Positions 9,135 to 18,153 of a DNA stretch of 64,000 bases are shown one piece after another (positions within the stretch are counted from its first letter, which is position 1; each line of letters opens with the position of its first letter). The notes under the pieces are model-generated. The model made no database searches. It was not told the origin of the DNA and saw only the letters and a list, made by a program, of their open reading frames with translations. Source of the stretch: Winogradskyella thalassocola (lineage in GTDB: Bacteria > Bacteroidota > Bacteroidia > Flavobacteriales > Flavobacteriaceae); NCBI RefSeq assembly GCF_900099995.1, contig NZ_FNCZ01000003.1, positions 269,369-333,368 on the forward strand, given 5' to 3'. The translations under genes and the position numbers were made by a program.

Positions 9135-9716
9135 ATGAAACTATCTATATTAAATTACGGAGCCGGAAACATAAAAAGTATACAATTCGCATTTCAACGT
9201 TTAGGATACGATGCCATTTTAACGGATAATCCTGAAGAAATTAGAACATCCGATAAAGTGATTTTTCCAGGTGTTGGTGAAGCGAGTTCAGCCATGTTAA
9301 AATTAAAACAAAGTGGATTAGATCAATTAATTCCAACCTTAAAACAACCTGTTTTAGGTATTTGTTTAGGCATGCAATTAATGTGTAGTCATAGTGAGGA
9401 AGGTGATACCACCGGACTTGGTATTTTTGATGTGAATGTGAAACGATTTTCAAATAACGTTAAAGTCCCGCAAATGGGATGGAACACGATTTCTAATCTA
9501 AAATCCGATTTGTTTAAAAGGATAAAAGAAAAAGAATACATGTACCTTGTGCATAGTTATTACGCGGAACAATGCGAAGCATCTATTGCCACGTCTGATT
9601 ACGAATTAGAATATGCCTCGGCATTAGAAAACGATAATTTCTTTGGAGTACAGTTTCACCCAGAGAAGAGTAGCAAAGCAGGAGAACAATTACTAAAGAA
9701 TTTTTTAAAATTATAA
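9135..9716 (+). CDS. hisH: Imidazole glycerol phosphate synthase, glutaminase subunit
   Basis: Class I glutamine amidotransferase that supplies ammonia to HisF. 193 residues. The nucleophile Cys77 is in GICLGMQLM, the oxyanion strand is FPGVGEA, and the His/Glu of the triad are in VQFHPEKSS near residue 177. It lies immediately after the heptamer array and before hisA in the operon. Confidence 0.97.
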   Translation: MKLSILNYGAGNIKSIQFAFQRLGYDAILTDNPEEIRTSDKVIFPGVGEASSAMLKLKQSGLDQLIPTLKQPVLGICLGMQLMCSHSEEGDTTGLGIFDVNVKRFSNNVKVPQMGWNTISNLKSDLFKRIKEKEYMYLVHSYYAEQCEASIATSDYELEYASALENDNFFGVQFHPEKSSKAGEQLLKNFLKL

Positions 9717-9736
9717 GGTTTTAAAACAATAACAAA

Positions 9737-9766
9737 TGTCACCTTGAGCGCAGTCGAAAGGTCTCG
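9737..9766. repeat. Interspersed repeat, diverged copy
   Basis: TGTCACCTTGAGCGCAGTCG followed by AAAGGTCTC is a close variant of the 27-bp element at 6829-6855 and 32995-33021, here between hisH and hisA. Confidence 0.65.
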
Positions 9767-9796
9767 ATAGAAATAGAGTATTAATTAAAAAAGAGA

Positions 9797-9814
9797 TTCC
9801 CACTTTCGTGGGAA
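9797..9814. repeat. Hairpin just before hisA
   Basis: TTCCCAC and GTGGGAA form a perfect 7-bp stem with a TTTC loop, ending 6 bases before the hisA start. It probably belongs to the same class of short hairpin repeats as 1450-1469. It could affect hisA translation. Confidence 0.5.
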
Positions 9815-9820
9815 GTAAGC

Positions 9821-10555
9821 ATGAGAATTATACCAGCCATAGATATTATAGAAGGAAAATGTGTGCGTTTAACCAAAGGCGATTACGACACAAAAAAAAT
9901 ATATAACGAAAACCCATTAGAAGTCGCCAAAGCTTTTGAGGATTCCGGTATTGAATACTTGCATTTAGTTGATTTAGATGGCGCGAAGGCAAAGCACATT
10001 GTTAACTATAAAGTTTTAGAGTTAATTGCTTCAAAAACCAATTTGAAAATTGATTTCGGTGGTGGATTAAAATCTAATGAAGATTTAAATGTGGCTTTTA
10101 ATTGTGGTGCAAGACAAATTACAGGAGGAAGTATTGCTGTTAGTGATAGAGATACCTATGAAGGTTGGTTGGCTAAATACGGACCACAGAAAATTATTTT
10201 AGGTGCTGATAGTAATGATGGAAAAATTGCAATTAACGGTTGGCAAGATAATAGTAAAGAGGAAGTCATTTCTTTTATTAAGGATTACCAGAGAAAGCGA
10301 ATTAAATACGTGATTTGTACAGATATTTCAAAAGATGGGATGCTTGAAGGACCGTCAATTGAACTCTATAAAAACATTATTGAATCTTGCAGTAACAATA
10401 GTGGTGCTCAATCTATAAGTCTTATAGCATCTGGAGGAGTCTCTGGTGTTAATGATTTAGAATTGTTAAAAGAGATAGGGTGCGAAGGGGTCATAATTGG
10501 TAAAGCCATTTACGAGAACAGAATAAGTTTAAAAGAATTAGAACGATATACCTAA
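9821..10555 (+). CDS. hisA: ProFAR isomerase
   Basis: 1-(5-phosphoribosyl)-5-[(5-phosphoribosylamino)methylideneamino]imidazole-4-carboxamide isomerase, a TIM-barrel enzyme that performs the Amadori rearrangement before HisF/HisH. 244 residues. It begins [20 protein letters not shown] with the catalytic Asp8. The second catalytic Asp is in [16 protein letters not shown], and phosphate-binding glycines are in DFGGGLKS and ASGGVSG. Seventh gene feature of the his operon. Confidence 0.97.
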   Translation: MRIIPAIDIIEGKCVRLTKGDYDTKKIYNENPLEVAKAFEDSGIEYLHLVDLDGAKAKHIVNYKVLELIASKTNLKIDFGGGLKSNEDLNVAFNCGARQITGGSIAVSDRDTYEGWLAKYGPQKIILGADSNDGKIAINGWQDNSKEEVISFIKDYQRKRIKYVICTDISKDGMLEGPSIELYKNIIESCSNNSGAQSISLIASGGVSGVNDLELLKEIGCEGVIIGKAIYENRISLKELERYT

Positions 10556-10586
10556 AGTTAGATATGAAAAGTTAAATATTAAAAGT

Positions 10587-10940
10587 ATGAAGAACGAATT
10601 ACTATTACGAACTAAACGATTTGCTTTAGATTGTTGGCACTTCTGCTTTAAAGTTCCAAAATCTAGAGAGTATAACGCCGTTGTTAATCAGTTAATTCGG
10701 AGTAGTAGTTCAGTGGGGGCTAATTATAGAGCCTCACAGCGCGCAAAGTCAACAGCAGATTTTATCAATAAATTAAAAATTGTTGAAGAAGAGGTTGATG
10801 AAAGTGTGTATTGGTTAGAAATTTTTGAAGAAATATTACCAGAGCAATCCATTGAAATTGAGATACTAAAAAAAGAAGGAAAAGAGCTTCTTGCGATAAC
10901 TGTAGCCTCAATTAATACTGCAAAGCGAAATCGTAAATAA
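10587..10940 (+). CDS. Four-helix bundle (S23-type) protein in the his operon
   Basis: 117-residue helical protein of the family first noticed as ORFs in 23S rRNA intervening sequences. The family pattern is clear: LLLRTKRFALDCWHFCFKVPKS, then NQLIRSSSSVGANYRASQRAKS, then INKLKIVEEEVDESVYWLEIF. Members fold as four-helix bundles that assemble into pentamers; their function is not established. It sits between hisA and hisF on the same strand with gaps of about 30-40 bases, so it is presumably co-transcribed although it has no known histidine role. Confidence 0.9.
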   Translation: MKNELLLRTKRFALDCWHFCFKVPKSREYNAVVNQLIRSSSSVGANYRASQRAKSTADFINKLKIVEEEVDESVYWLEIFEEILPEQSIEIEILKKEGKELLAITVASINTAKRNRK

Positions 10941-10977
10941 CTTTTAACCTTTTATATTTAACTTTTAATATTAAATT

Positions 10978-11733
10978 ATGTTAACAAAACGAATAGTCCC
11001 TTGTTTGGACATTAAAAACGGAAGAACCGTAAAAGGTGTCAACTTTGTAGACTTAAGAGACGCTGGCGATCCTGTGGTATTAGCGAAGCGATATGCTGAT
11101 TTAGGTGCTGATGAGTTGGTGTTCTTAGATATTGCAGCCACGTTAGAAAACCGTAAAACTATGCACGATATGGTTTTAAAAGTAGCAGAACAAGTTAATA
11201 TACCATTTACAGTAGGTGGAGGAATTTCATCTGTGGAAGATGTGGATGATTTGTTGCATTGTGGTGCTGATAAAGTGTCTATTAACTCATCAGCGGTAAA
11301 ACGACCAGAATTAATCAACGAGCTTTCAGATAAATTTGGAAGTCAATGTGTAGTGGTTGCTATTGATGCTAAAGAAGTTGATGGAGAATGGTTAGTCCAT
11401 TTAGCAGGAGGTACTATTCCAACAACATTAAATTTATTCGATTGGGCACAAGAAGTCGAGCAACGTGGTGCAGGTGAAATATTATTTACATCGATGAACC
11501 ATGATGGAACCAAGGCTGGATTCGCAAACAAAGCATTAGCAAAACTTTCGGATTTAGTGAATATTCCAATAATAGCTTCTGGTGGAGCAGGAACGATTCA
11601 GCACTTCGTCGATACTTTTAAAGATGGGAAAGCAGATGCGGCATTAGCGGCAAGTGTATTTCATTTTGGTGAAATCCCCATTTTAGATTTAAAAGAAGCA
11701 TTACATAATAAAGGTATACCAGTAAGATTATAA
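10978..11733 (+). CDS. hisF: Imidazole glycerol phosphate synthase, cyclase subunit
   Basis: TIM-barrel synthase subunit that uses HisH-derived ammonia to form imidazole glycerol phosphate and AICAR. 251 residues. The catalytic Asp11 is in [15 protein letters not shown] and the second Asp in [12 protein letters not shown]. Phosphate sites are in TVGGGISS and ASGGAGT. Starts 37 bases after the S23-type gene. Confidence 0.97.
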   Translation: MLTKRIVPCLDIKNGRTVKGVNFVDLRDAGDPVVLAKRYADLGADELVFLDIAATLENRKTMHDMVLKVAEQVNIPFTVGGGISSVEDVDDLLHCGADKVSINSSAVKRPELINELSDKFGSQCVVVAIDAKEVDGEWLVHLAGGTIPTTLNLFDWAQEVEQRGAGEILFTSMNHDGTKAGFANKALAKLSDLVNIPIIASGGAGTIQHFVDTFKDGKADAALAASVFHFGEIPILDLKEALHNKGIPVRL

Positions 11734-11797
11734 TTAATAACGTCTGTTCGAGTGAATTCAAGTATGAAACACTCAGGTGGATGACATAACAACAACT

Positions 11798-12397
11798 ATG
11801 AACGTAGATTTTAATAAAAACCCAGATGGACTTGTGCCAGCAATAATTCAAGATAATACAACTAATAAAGTATTGATGTTAGGCTACATGAATACCGAAG
11901 CACTTAAAAAAACCATTGACTCTAAATTGGTTACTTTTTTCAGTAGAACCAAACAACGTCTTTGGACTAAAGGTGAAGAAAGTGGGAATGTTTTAAATTT
12001 AGTAGATATAAAATTAGATTGCGATAGTGATTCCTTATTAATAAAAGTAGACCCTAAGGGTCCAACATGTCATAAAGGAACAGATACCTGTTGGAATGAA
12101 AACAATACATCATCTTATGGTTTTATTTCTACATTAGAAGACACAATTGAATCACGTATAAAAGAAGCCGATTCAGAAAAATCTTATGTCGCTTCATTAT
12201 TTACAAAAGGCATTAATAAGATCGCGCAAAAAGTTGGAGAAGAAGCTATTGAAGTTGTTATTGAAGCAAAAGATGACAACGATAAGTTGTTTTTAGATGA
12301 AAGTGCCGATTTATTATTCCATTATTTGATGCTTTTACAAGCAAAAGGCTTCAAAATGAACGATGTAGTCAAAGTGCTCAATAGACGAAGTAATTGA
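11798..12397 (+). CDS. hisIE: Bifunctional phosphoribosyl-AMP cyclohydrolase / phosphoribosyl-ATP pyrophosphatase
   Basis: Two early histidine steps in one chain. The HisI half (to about residue 105) has LMLGYMN, SRTKQRLWTKGEESGN and the zinc-cysteine region GPTCHKGTDTCW. The HisE half (about 110-199) has SYVASLFTKGINKIAQKVGEEAIE. An in-frame ATG at 11777 would add seven residues; the start at 11798 (MNVDFNKNPDGLVPA) matches family N-termini better. It is the last gene of the operon. Its 3' part and downstream region were later duplicated (copy at 14761-15006). Confidence 0.94.
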   Translation: MNVDFNKNPDGLVPAIIQDNTTNKVLMLGYMNTEALKKTIDSKLVTFFSRTKQRLWTKGEESGNVLNLVDIKLDCDSDSLLIKVDPKGPTCHKGTDTCWNENNTSSYGFISTLEDTIESRIKEADSEKSYVASLFTKGINKIAQKVGEEAIEVVIEAKDDNDKLFLDESADLLFHYLMLLQAKGFKMNDVVKVLNRRSN

Positions 12398-12539
12398 TAA
12401 ATTCGGCGAAAAGTTTTGAAAAGTAGGGCAAATATGACATAAGTGGTATTTCAACGAAAATATCGTTATTTCAACGTCTTTTTTTTTTGAGAAAACGTAA
12501 TTTTGGATCATCATTAACATAAACTATAACCCCAATCTT

Positions 12540-14363
12540 ATGAAAAAAACTAAACCTACTTTAGCTTTTCTATCAGTTTTATGCTTTTTTAACTTATCTA
12601 AAGCACAGCAATTTGAATCTGGATACGATATCCAAAACCAATTACAAGGTCAATACGTTCTGGATGACCAAAATTTATTTAACTCAACCGCTTCTGAATT
12701 AGAATTAAATCTAGAAGAAGAAAACTTTACCTTAAATGAATCTACAGAAGTTTATGAAACTACTCTAGAGGTTAATTTTGAAAGAAGTACTTTTGATGAT
12801 GCCGTAACACATATCTATAATGATGGTTGGGTTGTAGACAACCCATTAGCAGATGGTATAGATGCAACTGATTTCATTATCGTTCAATCTGGTAATGTAG
12901 AGATTACATCAGATATTACATTAAGTCTAATTACAGTAGAGGCTGGTGCTTCTATTACTATTGGCTCTGGTGCTACAGTAACAAGTAATATTATTTTGAA
13001 TTCTGCACCTGGTGAGTTTTCAAGTTTAATTTCGGATGGAACTATTGTTGGCACTGTAACCTATAACCGATCTACTGCTATAATGATGATTAATGAATTA
13101 GTTTCGGCACCACTCTCAGGACAACAATTTTCTGCTTTTGCGGGAGCGAATTTAAATTTAGCAGCTTCTTCTGATTTAAGAGCGTACGCACCATTTATTA
13201 CATCAACAGACGCTTATGATAATCTTGATATAGTTGGAGATGGTTCACATATTCTTGCCGCAGGAAATGGTTATAGAGCAGCAACTACAGATGGAGGAAA
13301 TTTAATTTATATAGGGGATGTTGAAACATCTGATATTTTAGATATTGCAATTAGCGCCTCTGGTGATGCTTGGAATTTAATTGGAAATCCATATCCATCA
13401 TATTTAGATTTTGAGAGCTTTCTTAATGCTAATTCAACTCAATTAGAAGCAGGTAGTACAGCTATTTATAGATACACAGGAAATAGCACTGATCCATGGG
13501 ATATTTGGAATCAAGCTACGGCAGATAATGAAGATGTAATTGAATTAGTTGCTCCAGGGCAAGCATTTTTTGTAAAAGCAAAATCAGGTGGTGGATTGAT
13601 TGATTTTCTAACATCAATGCGTTCTGATGGAACTCCAAGCGGTGATGATTCTAGAGATGCTACACCGTCACATTACGGACATTTAAAATTAAAATTAAGT
13701 TCAACGAGTTCTAATTATGCTACAGATTTTTACTTTAACAGTAACGCTTCAGCAGGATTAGACCCTGGATACGATGCTACTATTTTTGGAACCAGTGCTC
13801 CTGCATTTTCAATCTATTCTAGTTTAATTGAAGGAGATGAAAATATAGCATTAGCCATTCAGGCTTTGAATAATATGTCTATGGATAATGTTGTTGTTCC
13901 TTTAGGCGTTAACGCTAGTCTAGGACAAGAATTAATATTTAGTATTGTGGAAAGCGATATGTCAGATTCTACAAATATGTATTTAGAAGATATTGTTAAT
14001 AATACGGTGACATTACTGAATACAACAGATTATATTTTAACTCCTTCTACCGATTTAAGCGGAACAGGACGATTTTATCTTAGATTTGAAAACACGACTC
14101 TTAGTACAATTAATGTAGACGCTGAGTCTGTAAAAATTTATGTTGATAACACAGCGAAGACAATTAATATTAATGGTCAATTACAGAGTAATACTACAGC
14201 AAAATTATTTGATGTTAATGGTCGTCTTGTTTTAACCAATGTTTTAAATACGAATAACACGAATCAATCAATTAATGTTAGTCAATTAAGTTCTGGTGTA
14301 TATATTGTAGAGTTAGACAATAATACAAACGAAAGACGTATTGAAAAATTAATTATTAGATAA
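12540..14363 (+). CDS. T9SS-secreted surface protein, paralogue 1
   Basis: 607-residue exported protein. A signal peptide (MKKTKPTLAFLSVLCFFNLSKAQ) precedes an Asn/Asp-rich segment. From about 80 there is a beta-rich region with ordered repeats (VQSGNVEITSDITLSLITVEAGASITIGSG), followed by a block around GNPYPSYLDF and APGQAFFVKAKSGGG. The last 80 residues form a T9SS type A sorting tail (LFDVNGRLVL ... SGVYIVEL ... EKLIIR), which directs secretion and surface attachment in Bacteroidota. It is homologous to the protein at 15173 throughout and to the C-terminal third of the giant protein at 49459. Role unknown; adhesion or matrix function is only inference. Confidence 0.9.
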   Translation: MKKTKPTLAFLSVLCFFNLSKAQQFESGYDIQNQLQGQYVLDDQNLFNSTASELELNLEEENFTLNESTEVYETTLEVNFERSTFDDAVTHIYNDGWVVDNPLADGIDATDFIIVQSGNVEITSDITLSLITVEAGASITIGSGATVTSNIILNSAPGEFSSLISDGTIVGTVTYNRSTAIMMINELVSAPLSGQQFSAFAGANLNLAASSDLRAYAPFITSTDAYDNLDIVGDGSHILAAGNGYRAATTDGGNLIYIGDVETSDILDIAISASGDAWNLIGNPYPSYLDFESFLNANSTQLEAGSTAIYRYTGNSTDPWDIWNQATADNEDVIELVAPGQAFFVKAKSGGGLIDFLTSMRSDGTPSGDDSRDATPSHYGHLKLKLSSTSSNYATDFYFNSNASAGLDPGYDATIFGTSAPAFSIYSSLIEGDENIALAIQALNNMSMDNVVVPLGVNASLGQELIFSIVESDMSDSTNMYLEDIVNNTVTLLNTTDYILTPSTDLSGTGRFYLRFENTTLSTINVDAESVKIYVDNTAKTININGQLQSNTTAKLFDVNGRLVLTNVLNTNNTNQSINVSQLSSGVYIVELDNNTNERRIEKLIIR

Positions 14364-14396
14364 TAGTGGTATCTGGAAAAACAATACTTTAATTAG

Positions 14397-14435
14397 AAAC
14401 AGCCATAGTCGTAAGATTATGGCTGTTTTGTTTTT
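14397..14435 (+). terminator. Terminator after secreted paralogue 1
   Basis: AAACAGCCATAGTC and GATTATGGCTGTTT form a stem followed by TTGTTTTT. An almost identical copy is at 17051-17090. Confidence 0.8.
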
Positions 14436-14455
14436 GCGGTAATTTTTAAGAAAGT

Positions 14456-14760
14456 TTATTCACCAGCAAGCACAATTTTTAAATCCGGATAATTAGTCTG
14501 TAACTCTTTTTCTAAGTCAATGACATGAGACGCACCAACAATAACAATATTGCGTTCAGAATCTGAATCCATAACTTGTTCACCAATATTTCTTGCCATT
14601 CTCATATTGCGTTCATTCCAATAACGTTCTCCTTCTGTACAGCCTTCAGTTTTAACAGTAACATATGTAAATGAACTTGACATATGTAATTGCTCTAATG
14701 ATTTTCTCTTATTAGTATGTTTGCCTAATCCTCTAAAAATAGCGGGTACAATAGCTGTTC
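14456..14760 (-). pseudogene. Truncated TraB/DUF5694 gene fragment
   Basis: The reverse strand encodes only the C-terminal part (about 100 residues) of the protein encoded at 17110-18057. Shared stretches are KRKSLEQLHMSSSFTYVTVK and ERYWNERNMRMARNIGEQVM. The homology stops abruptly at about 14760, where hisIE-derived sequence begins. It therefore lacks a signal peptide and the GTMH motif. A 124-codon open frame exists only because it runs on into the duplicated his sequence. Confidence 0.88.
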
Positions 14761-15006
14761 TTTTTATTGGAAGACATAATAGAATCTCGGATAAAAGAAG
14801 GTGGCACATAAAAATCGTATGTAGCTTCATTATTTGTTAAAGGCATAAATAAGATAACGCAGAAAGCTGGATAAGAATCCGTTGAGGTTGTTATTGAGGC
14901 AAAAGATGACAACGATAAGCTGTTTTTAGATGAAAGTACGGATTTATTATTCCATTATTTGATGCTTTTGAAGGCAAAAGACTTGAAAATGAATGATGTA
15001 GTCTAA
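14761..15006 (+). pseudogene. Duplicated HisE fragment
   Basis: The frame LEDIIESRIKEGGT-stop-KSYVASLFVKGINKI, then stop, then ESVEVVIEAKDDNDKLFLDEST matches the C-terminal HisE half of hisIE (12134-12397). Two TAA codons interrupt it and a third, TAA 15004, ends it early. No frameshift is seen. It has no N-terminal part and no start, so it is dead. It marks the left end of the second duplication unit. Confidence 0.9.
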
Positions 15007-15172
15007 CTACTTGATAGATGAAGTAGTTGAAATATTCGGCGAAAAGTTTACATAAGTAGGATAAAGAAGACGTAAGTGGTATTTCAACGAAAATATCGTT
15101 ATTACGACGTTTTTTTTTTCGATTAAAATGTAATTTTGATGTATCACTAACAAAAACTATAAACCCAATCTT

Positions 15173-17017
15173 ATGAAAAACTTTAAACCTACTTTAATTT
15201 TTTTATCTGCTATCTGCTTTTATAATTTATCAGAAGCTCAGCAATTTGAAACTGGAATTGATGACCAAAATCAATTGCAAGATGATTATATAGCAGATGA
15301 CCAAAATTATTTAAATGGAATACCAAACGAAACAGAATTTGATTATAATATAGAACCTTCAATGTCGAGTGAAAGTGTTTTAGACCACAAATTAGAAGAT
15401 GAACACCTAGAGAGAAGTACTTTTGATGACAGTGTAACGTACGTTTATGATGATGGTTGGGTTTCTACTGATCCAGTATTGAATGGCTTGGACGCAAGTG
15501 ATTTAATTGTTGTTCAGTCTGGTGAACTTACCTTTTCAAGTAGTATTACGTTAAGTCTTATAACAGTGGAAGGCGCTGCTTCTATTATCATTGAATCAGG
15601 GGTAGTAGTTACAGCTAATATAATATTGAACTCTGTTGCAGGTGGGTATTCTAGTTTAATATCTGATGGGACTATAACAGGTGTTGTAACGTATAACCGT
15701 AACACTTCAATGTTAGGAGAGAATGAATTGGTTTCTCCACCACTTACAGGACAACTTTATTCAGTATTTTCTAGTGCTAATTTAAATTTAGGTACGCATC
15801 CTTCAATTCCTACAATAAAAGCATACGCACCATTTGTTACCGCAACATCACTTTATAATAATTTAGACACTCAAGGTGACGGTAGCCATGTTCTTGCTGC
15901 AGGAAATGGCTATAGAGCCGCTACCACAGATGGTGGCGACTTAACTTATGTTGGTACTGTTGAGACATCTGATATCGATGACTTGGTAATTACTGACGCA
16001 GGTGATGGGAATACGTGGAATTTAATAGGAAACCCTTACCCATCATACCTTGACTTAAATACTTTTTACGCTGCTAATATTGATGAATTAAATCCTGAAA
16101 GCAAAGGTCTTTACTGTTATACCGGAGATTTTTTTAATCCATGGGAAATTCTGAACCAAGCAACGTTAGAACTTTCAGCAAATACAGTGTTATTAGCTCC
16201 AGGGCAAGGATTTTTTGTAAAAGCGAAAACAGGAGGTGGATTAATTGATTTTACTACAGAAATGCGTGCTGTAATTATACCAGTTGGAGAGTATTCTAGA
16301 GGTACTTCGGATGCCGTTTCTGCACATCATGGATATATTAAATTAAAATTAAGCTCAGCTAGCTCAAATTATTATACAGATTTCTTTTTTAATAGTAATG
16401 CTTCAGAAGGATTAGATCCAGGTTATGATGCTAGTATATTTGAATCAGTACCACCTGCATTTTCAATTTATTCTAGTTTAATTGAAGGAAATGAAGATTT
16501 AGTATTAGCAATTCAAGCTTTGAACAATGTATCTATGGATGATGCAATTATTTCATTGGGAGTAAATGCTAATCAAGGACAAGAATTAACATTTAGTATT
16601 GCGGAAAGTGATATGTCAGATTTGACAAATATTTATTTAGAAGATATTGTTAATAATACTGTAACATTACTGAATACAACAGATTATATTTTTACTCCTT
16701 CTACCGATTTAAGCGGAACAGGACGATTTTATCTTAGATTTGAAAACACGACTCTTAGTACAATTAATGTAGAAGCTGAGTCTGTAAAAATTTATGTTGA
16801 TAACACAGCGAAGACAATTAATATTAATGGTCAATTACAAAGTAATACTACAGCAAAATTATTTGATGTTAATGGTCGTCTTGTTTTAACCAATGTTTTA
16901 AATACGAATAACACGAATCAATCAATTAATGTTAGTCAATTAAGTTCTGGTGTATATATTGTAGAGTTAGACAATAATACAAACGAAAGACGTATTGAAA
17001 AATTAATTATTAGATAA
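15173..17017 (+). CDS. T9SS-secreted surface protein, paralogue 2
   Basis: 614-residue duplicate of the gene at 12540. It has a signal peptide (MKNFKPTLIFLSAICFYNLSEAQ), an acidic linker, beta-rich repeats, a GNPYPSYLDL block, and a T9SS type A sorting tail that is nearly identical to paralogue 1. The upstream 150 bases also resemble those of paralogue 1, so expression signals were copied too. The middle domains differ by many substitutions and small indels, indicating divergence of the exposed part. Function unknown. Confidence 0.9.
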   Translation: MKNFKPTLIFLSAICFYNLSEAQQFETGIDDQNQLQDDYIADDQNYLNGIPNETEFDYNIEPSMSSESVLDHKLEDEHLERSTFDDSVTYVYDDGWVSTDPVLNGLDASDLIVVQSGELTFSSSITLSLITVEGAASIIIESGVVVTANIILNSVAGGYSSLISDGTITGVVTYNRNTSMLGENELVSPPLTGQLYSVFSSANLNLGTHPSIPTIKAYAPFVTATSLYNNLDTQGDGSHVLAAGNGYRAATTDGGDLTYVGTVETSDIDDLVITDAGDGNTWNLIGNPYPSYLDLNTFYAANIDELNPESKGLYCYTGDFFNPWEILNQATLELSANTVLLAPGQGFFVKAKTGGGLIDFTTEMRAVIIPVGEYSRGTSDAVSAHHGYIKLKLSSASSNYYTDFFFNSNASEGLDPGYDASIFESVPPAFSIYSSLIEGNEDLVLAIQALNNVSMDDAIISLGVNANQGQELTFSIAESDMSDLTNIYLEDIVNNTVTLLNTTDYIFTPSTDLSGTGRFYLRFENTTLSTINVEAESVKIYVDNTAKTININGQLQSNTTAKLFDVNGRLVLTNVLNTNNTNQSINVSQLSSGVYIVELDNNTNERRIEKLIIR

Positions 17018-17050
17018 TAGTGGTATCTGGAAAAACAATACTTTAATTAG

Positions 17051-17090
17051 AAACAGCCATAGTCGTAAGATTATGGCTGTTTTGTTTTTG
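17051..17090 (+). terminator. Terminator after secreted paralogue 2
   Basis: Copy of the 14397 terminator: AAACAGCCATAG stem, TTATGGCTGTTT, then a T-rich tail. It could also serve the converging reverse-strand gene. Confidence 0.78.
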
Positions 17091-17109
17091 CTGTAATTTT
17101 TAAGAAAGT

Positions 17110-18057
17110 TTATTCACCAGCAAGCACAATTTTTAAATCCGGATAATTAGTCTGTAACTCTTTTTCTAAGCCAATGACATGAGACGCACCAACAATAGCA
17201 ATATTTCGTTCAGAATCTGAATCCATAACTTGTTCACCAATATTTCTTGCCATTCTCATATTGCGTTCATTCCAATAACGTTCTCCTTCTGTACAGCCTT
17301 CAGTTTTAACAGTAACATATGTAAATGAACTTGACATATGTAATTGTTCTAATGATTTTCGTTTATTGGCGTGTTTCCCTAAACCTCTAAAAATAGCGGG
17401 CACAATAGCTGCGTTATAGGCTTTTTTATTCATTTTAATATTAATGGCATTATTCCCGTTAGACTGACCTTCTTTGCTACATTTAGTCCAAGCGTCATGA
17501 TATTCGCTATTCGTTTGTTGATCGTCCATAGAGGTTAATAGTTTTATTTCTTGATGTAATGCAAGTTTAAACGTTAGGTCACCATCTTCATATCGGGTCG
17601 GTTTTTTAGAACCTTCTATACCATGTTTTTTTATGTAAGTGTAAAATTCATGATTGGCATTATCTCTATTGTAAGCAAAAGAAGTGATCATAAAATCTAA
17701 GTCTTCAGAAGTCATGTTTGAAAATGATTTTCCAAGAATAGTATTGTATTTTTCTAGATTTGGTGTAAAAACCGTTTGAATAGAATCTGATAAATAATAA
17801 AAAGCTTTATAACTTTCAGACCAACCATCTTTTAAATATTCCCAACTTAATGTGTCATTACCTCGTGGGCTTTCAACATAGATTGCCGTAGGATTGTATT
17901 TTTTAGCACGTCTTAACATGGGTTTGTAACTGTTTTTTACAATATTCGGGACTGTATGCATGGTTCCTACAATTAAAACTTCTTTTGGAGTTTCTTGTGC
18001 AATTATATTTAAGATTGAAATACATAATGCAATAATAAAAGTGAATAGCATTCTCAT
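17110..18057 (-). CDS. TraB/GumN-like (DUF5694) exported protein
   Basis: 315-residue protein with a signal peptide (MRMLFTFIIALCISILNIIAQE). The N-terminal core has VLIVGTMHTVPN, AIYVESPRGN and a later helical region. The C-terminus has NIAIVGASHVIGLEKEL. The paired GTMH and GASH motifs are typical of TraB/GumN-type proteins, some of which are predicted metal-dependent hydrolases. The DUF5694 label is from memory of the family. A 3' fragment of this gene is at 14456-14760. No substrate can be read. Confidence 0.8.
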   Translation of the reverse strand: MRMLFTFIIALCISILNIIAQETPKEVLIVGTMHTVPNIVKNSYKPMLRRAKKYNPTAIYVESPRGNDTLSWEYLKDGWSESYKAFYYLSDSIQTVFTPNLEKYNTILGKSFSNMTSEDLDFMITSFAYNRDNANHEFYTYIKKHGIEGSKKPTRYEDGDLTFKLALHQEIKLLTSMDDQQTNSEYHDAWTKCSKEGQSNGNNAINIKMNKKAYNAAIVPAIFRGLGKHANKRKSLEQLHMSSSFTYVTVKTEGCTEGERYWNERNMRMARNIGEQVMDSDSERNIAIVGASHVIGLEKELQTNYPDLKIVLAGE

Positions 18058-18153
18058 AATTAATGTGTTTTTGGTGTTAAACTTTCTTGAAGCAAACTTA
18101 CATCTGAAAATGCTAATAATACAGTAATAATAGGTGTTTGGGGTGAAATAACC

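Larger units (their letters stand above)
12131..14760. repeat. Tandem segmental duplication, unit 1
   Basis: This unit runs from within the HisE half of hisIE, through the secreted protein at 12540-14363, to within a truncated reverse-strand TraB-like gene. The order is repeated in 14761-17411. Matching landmarks are the HisE coding stretch, the gap containing GGTATTTCAACGAAAATATC, the secreted-protein gene, and the terminator at 14397/17051. Borders were set by eye and may be off by a few bases. Confidence 0.85.
14761..17411. repeat. Tandem segmental duplication, unit 2
   Basis: Second copy of the roughly 2.6-kb unit at 12131-14760. It starts with the dead HisE fragment, continues with the paralogous secreted protein and terminator, and runs into the intact TraB-like gene. 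The last 430 bases of the secreted-protein genes are almost identical between the units, whereas their 5' halves are strongly diverged. Confidence 0.85.

Noticed and set aside
12456..12492. his operon terminator
   Set aside because: A weak AACGA/TCGTT hairpin precedes a T-run, but the stem is short and separated from it; not called.
14456..14830. 124-codon reverse-strand open frame
   Set aside because: It is a chimera of a truncated TraB-like fragment and antisense of the duplicated hisE; treated as pseudogene.
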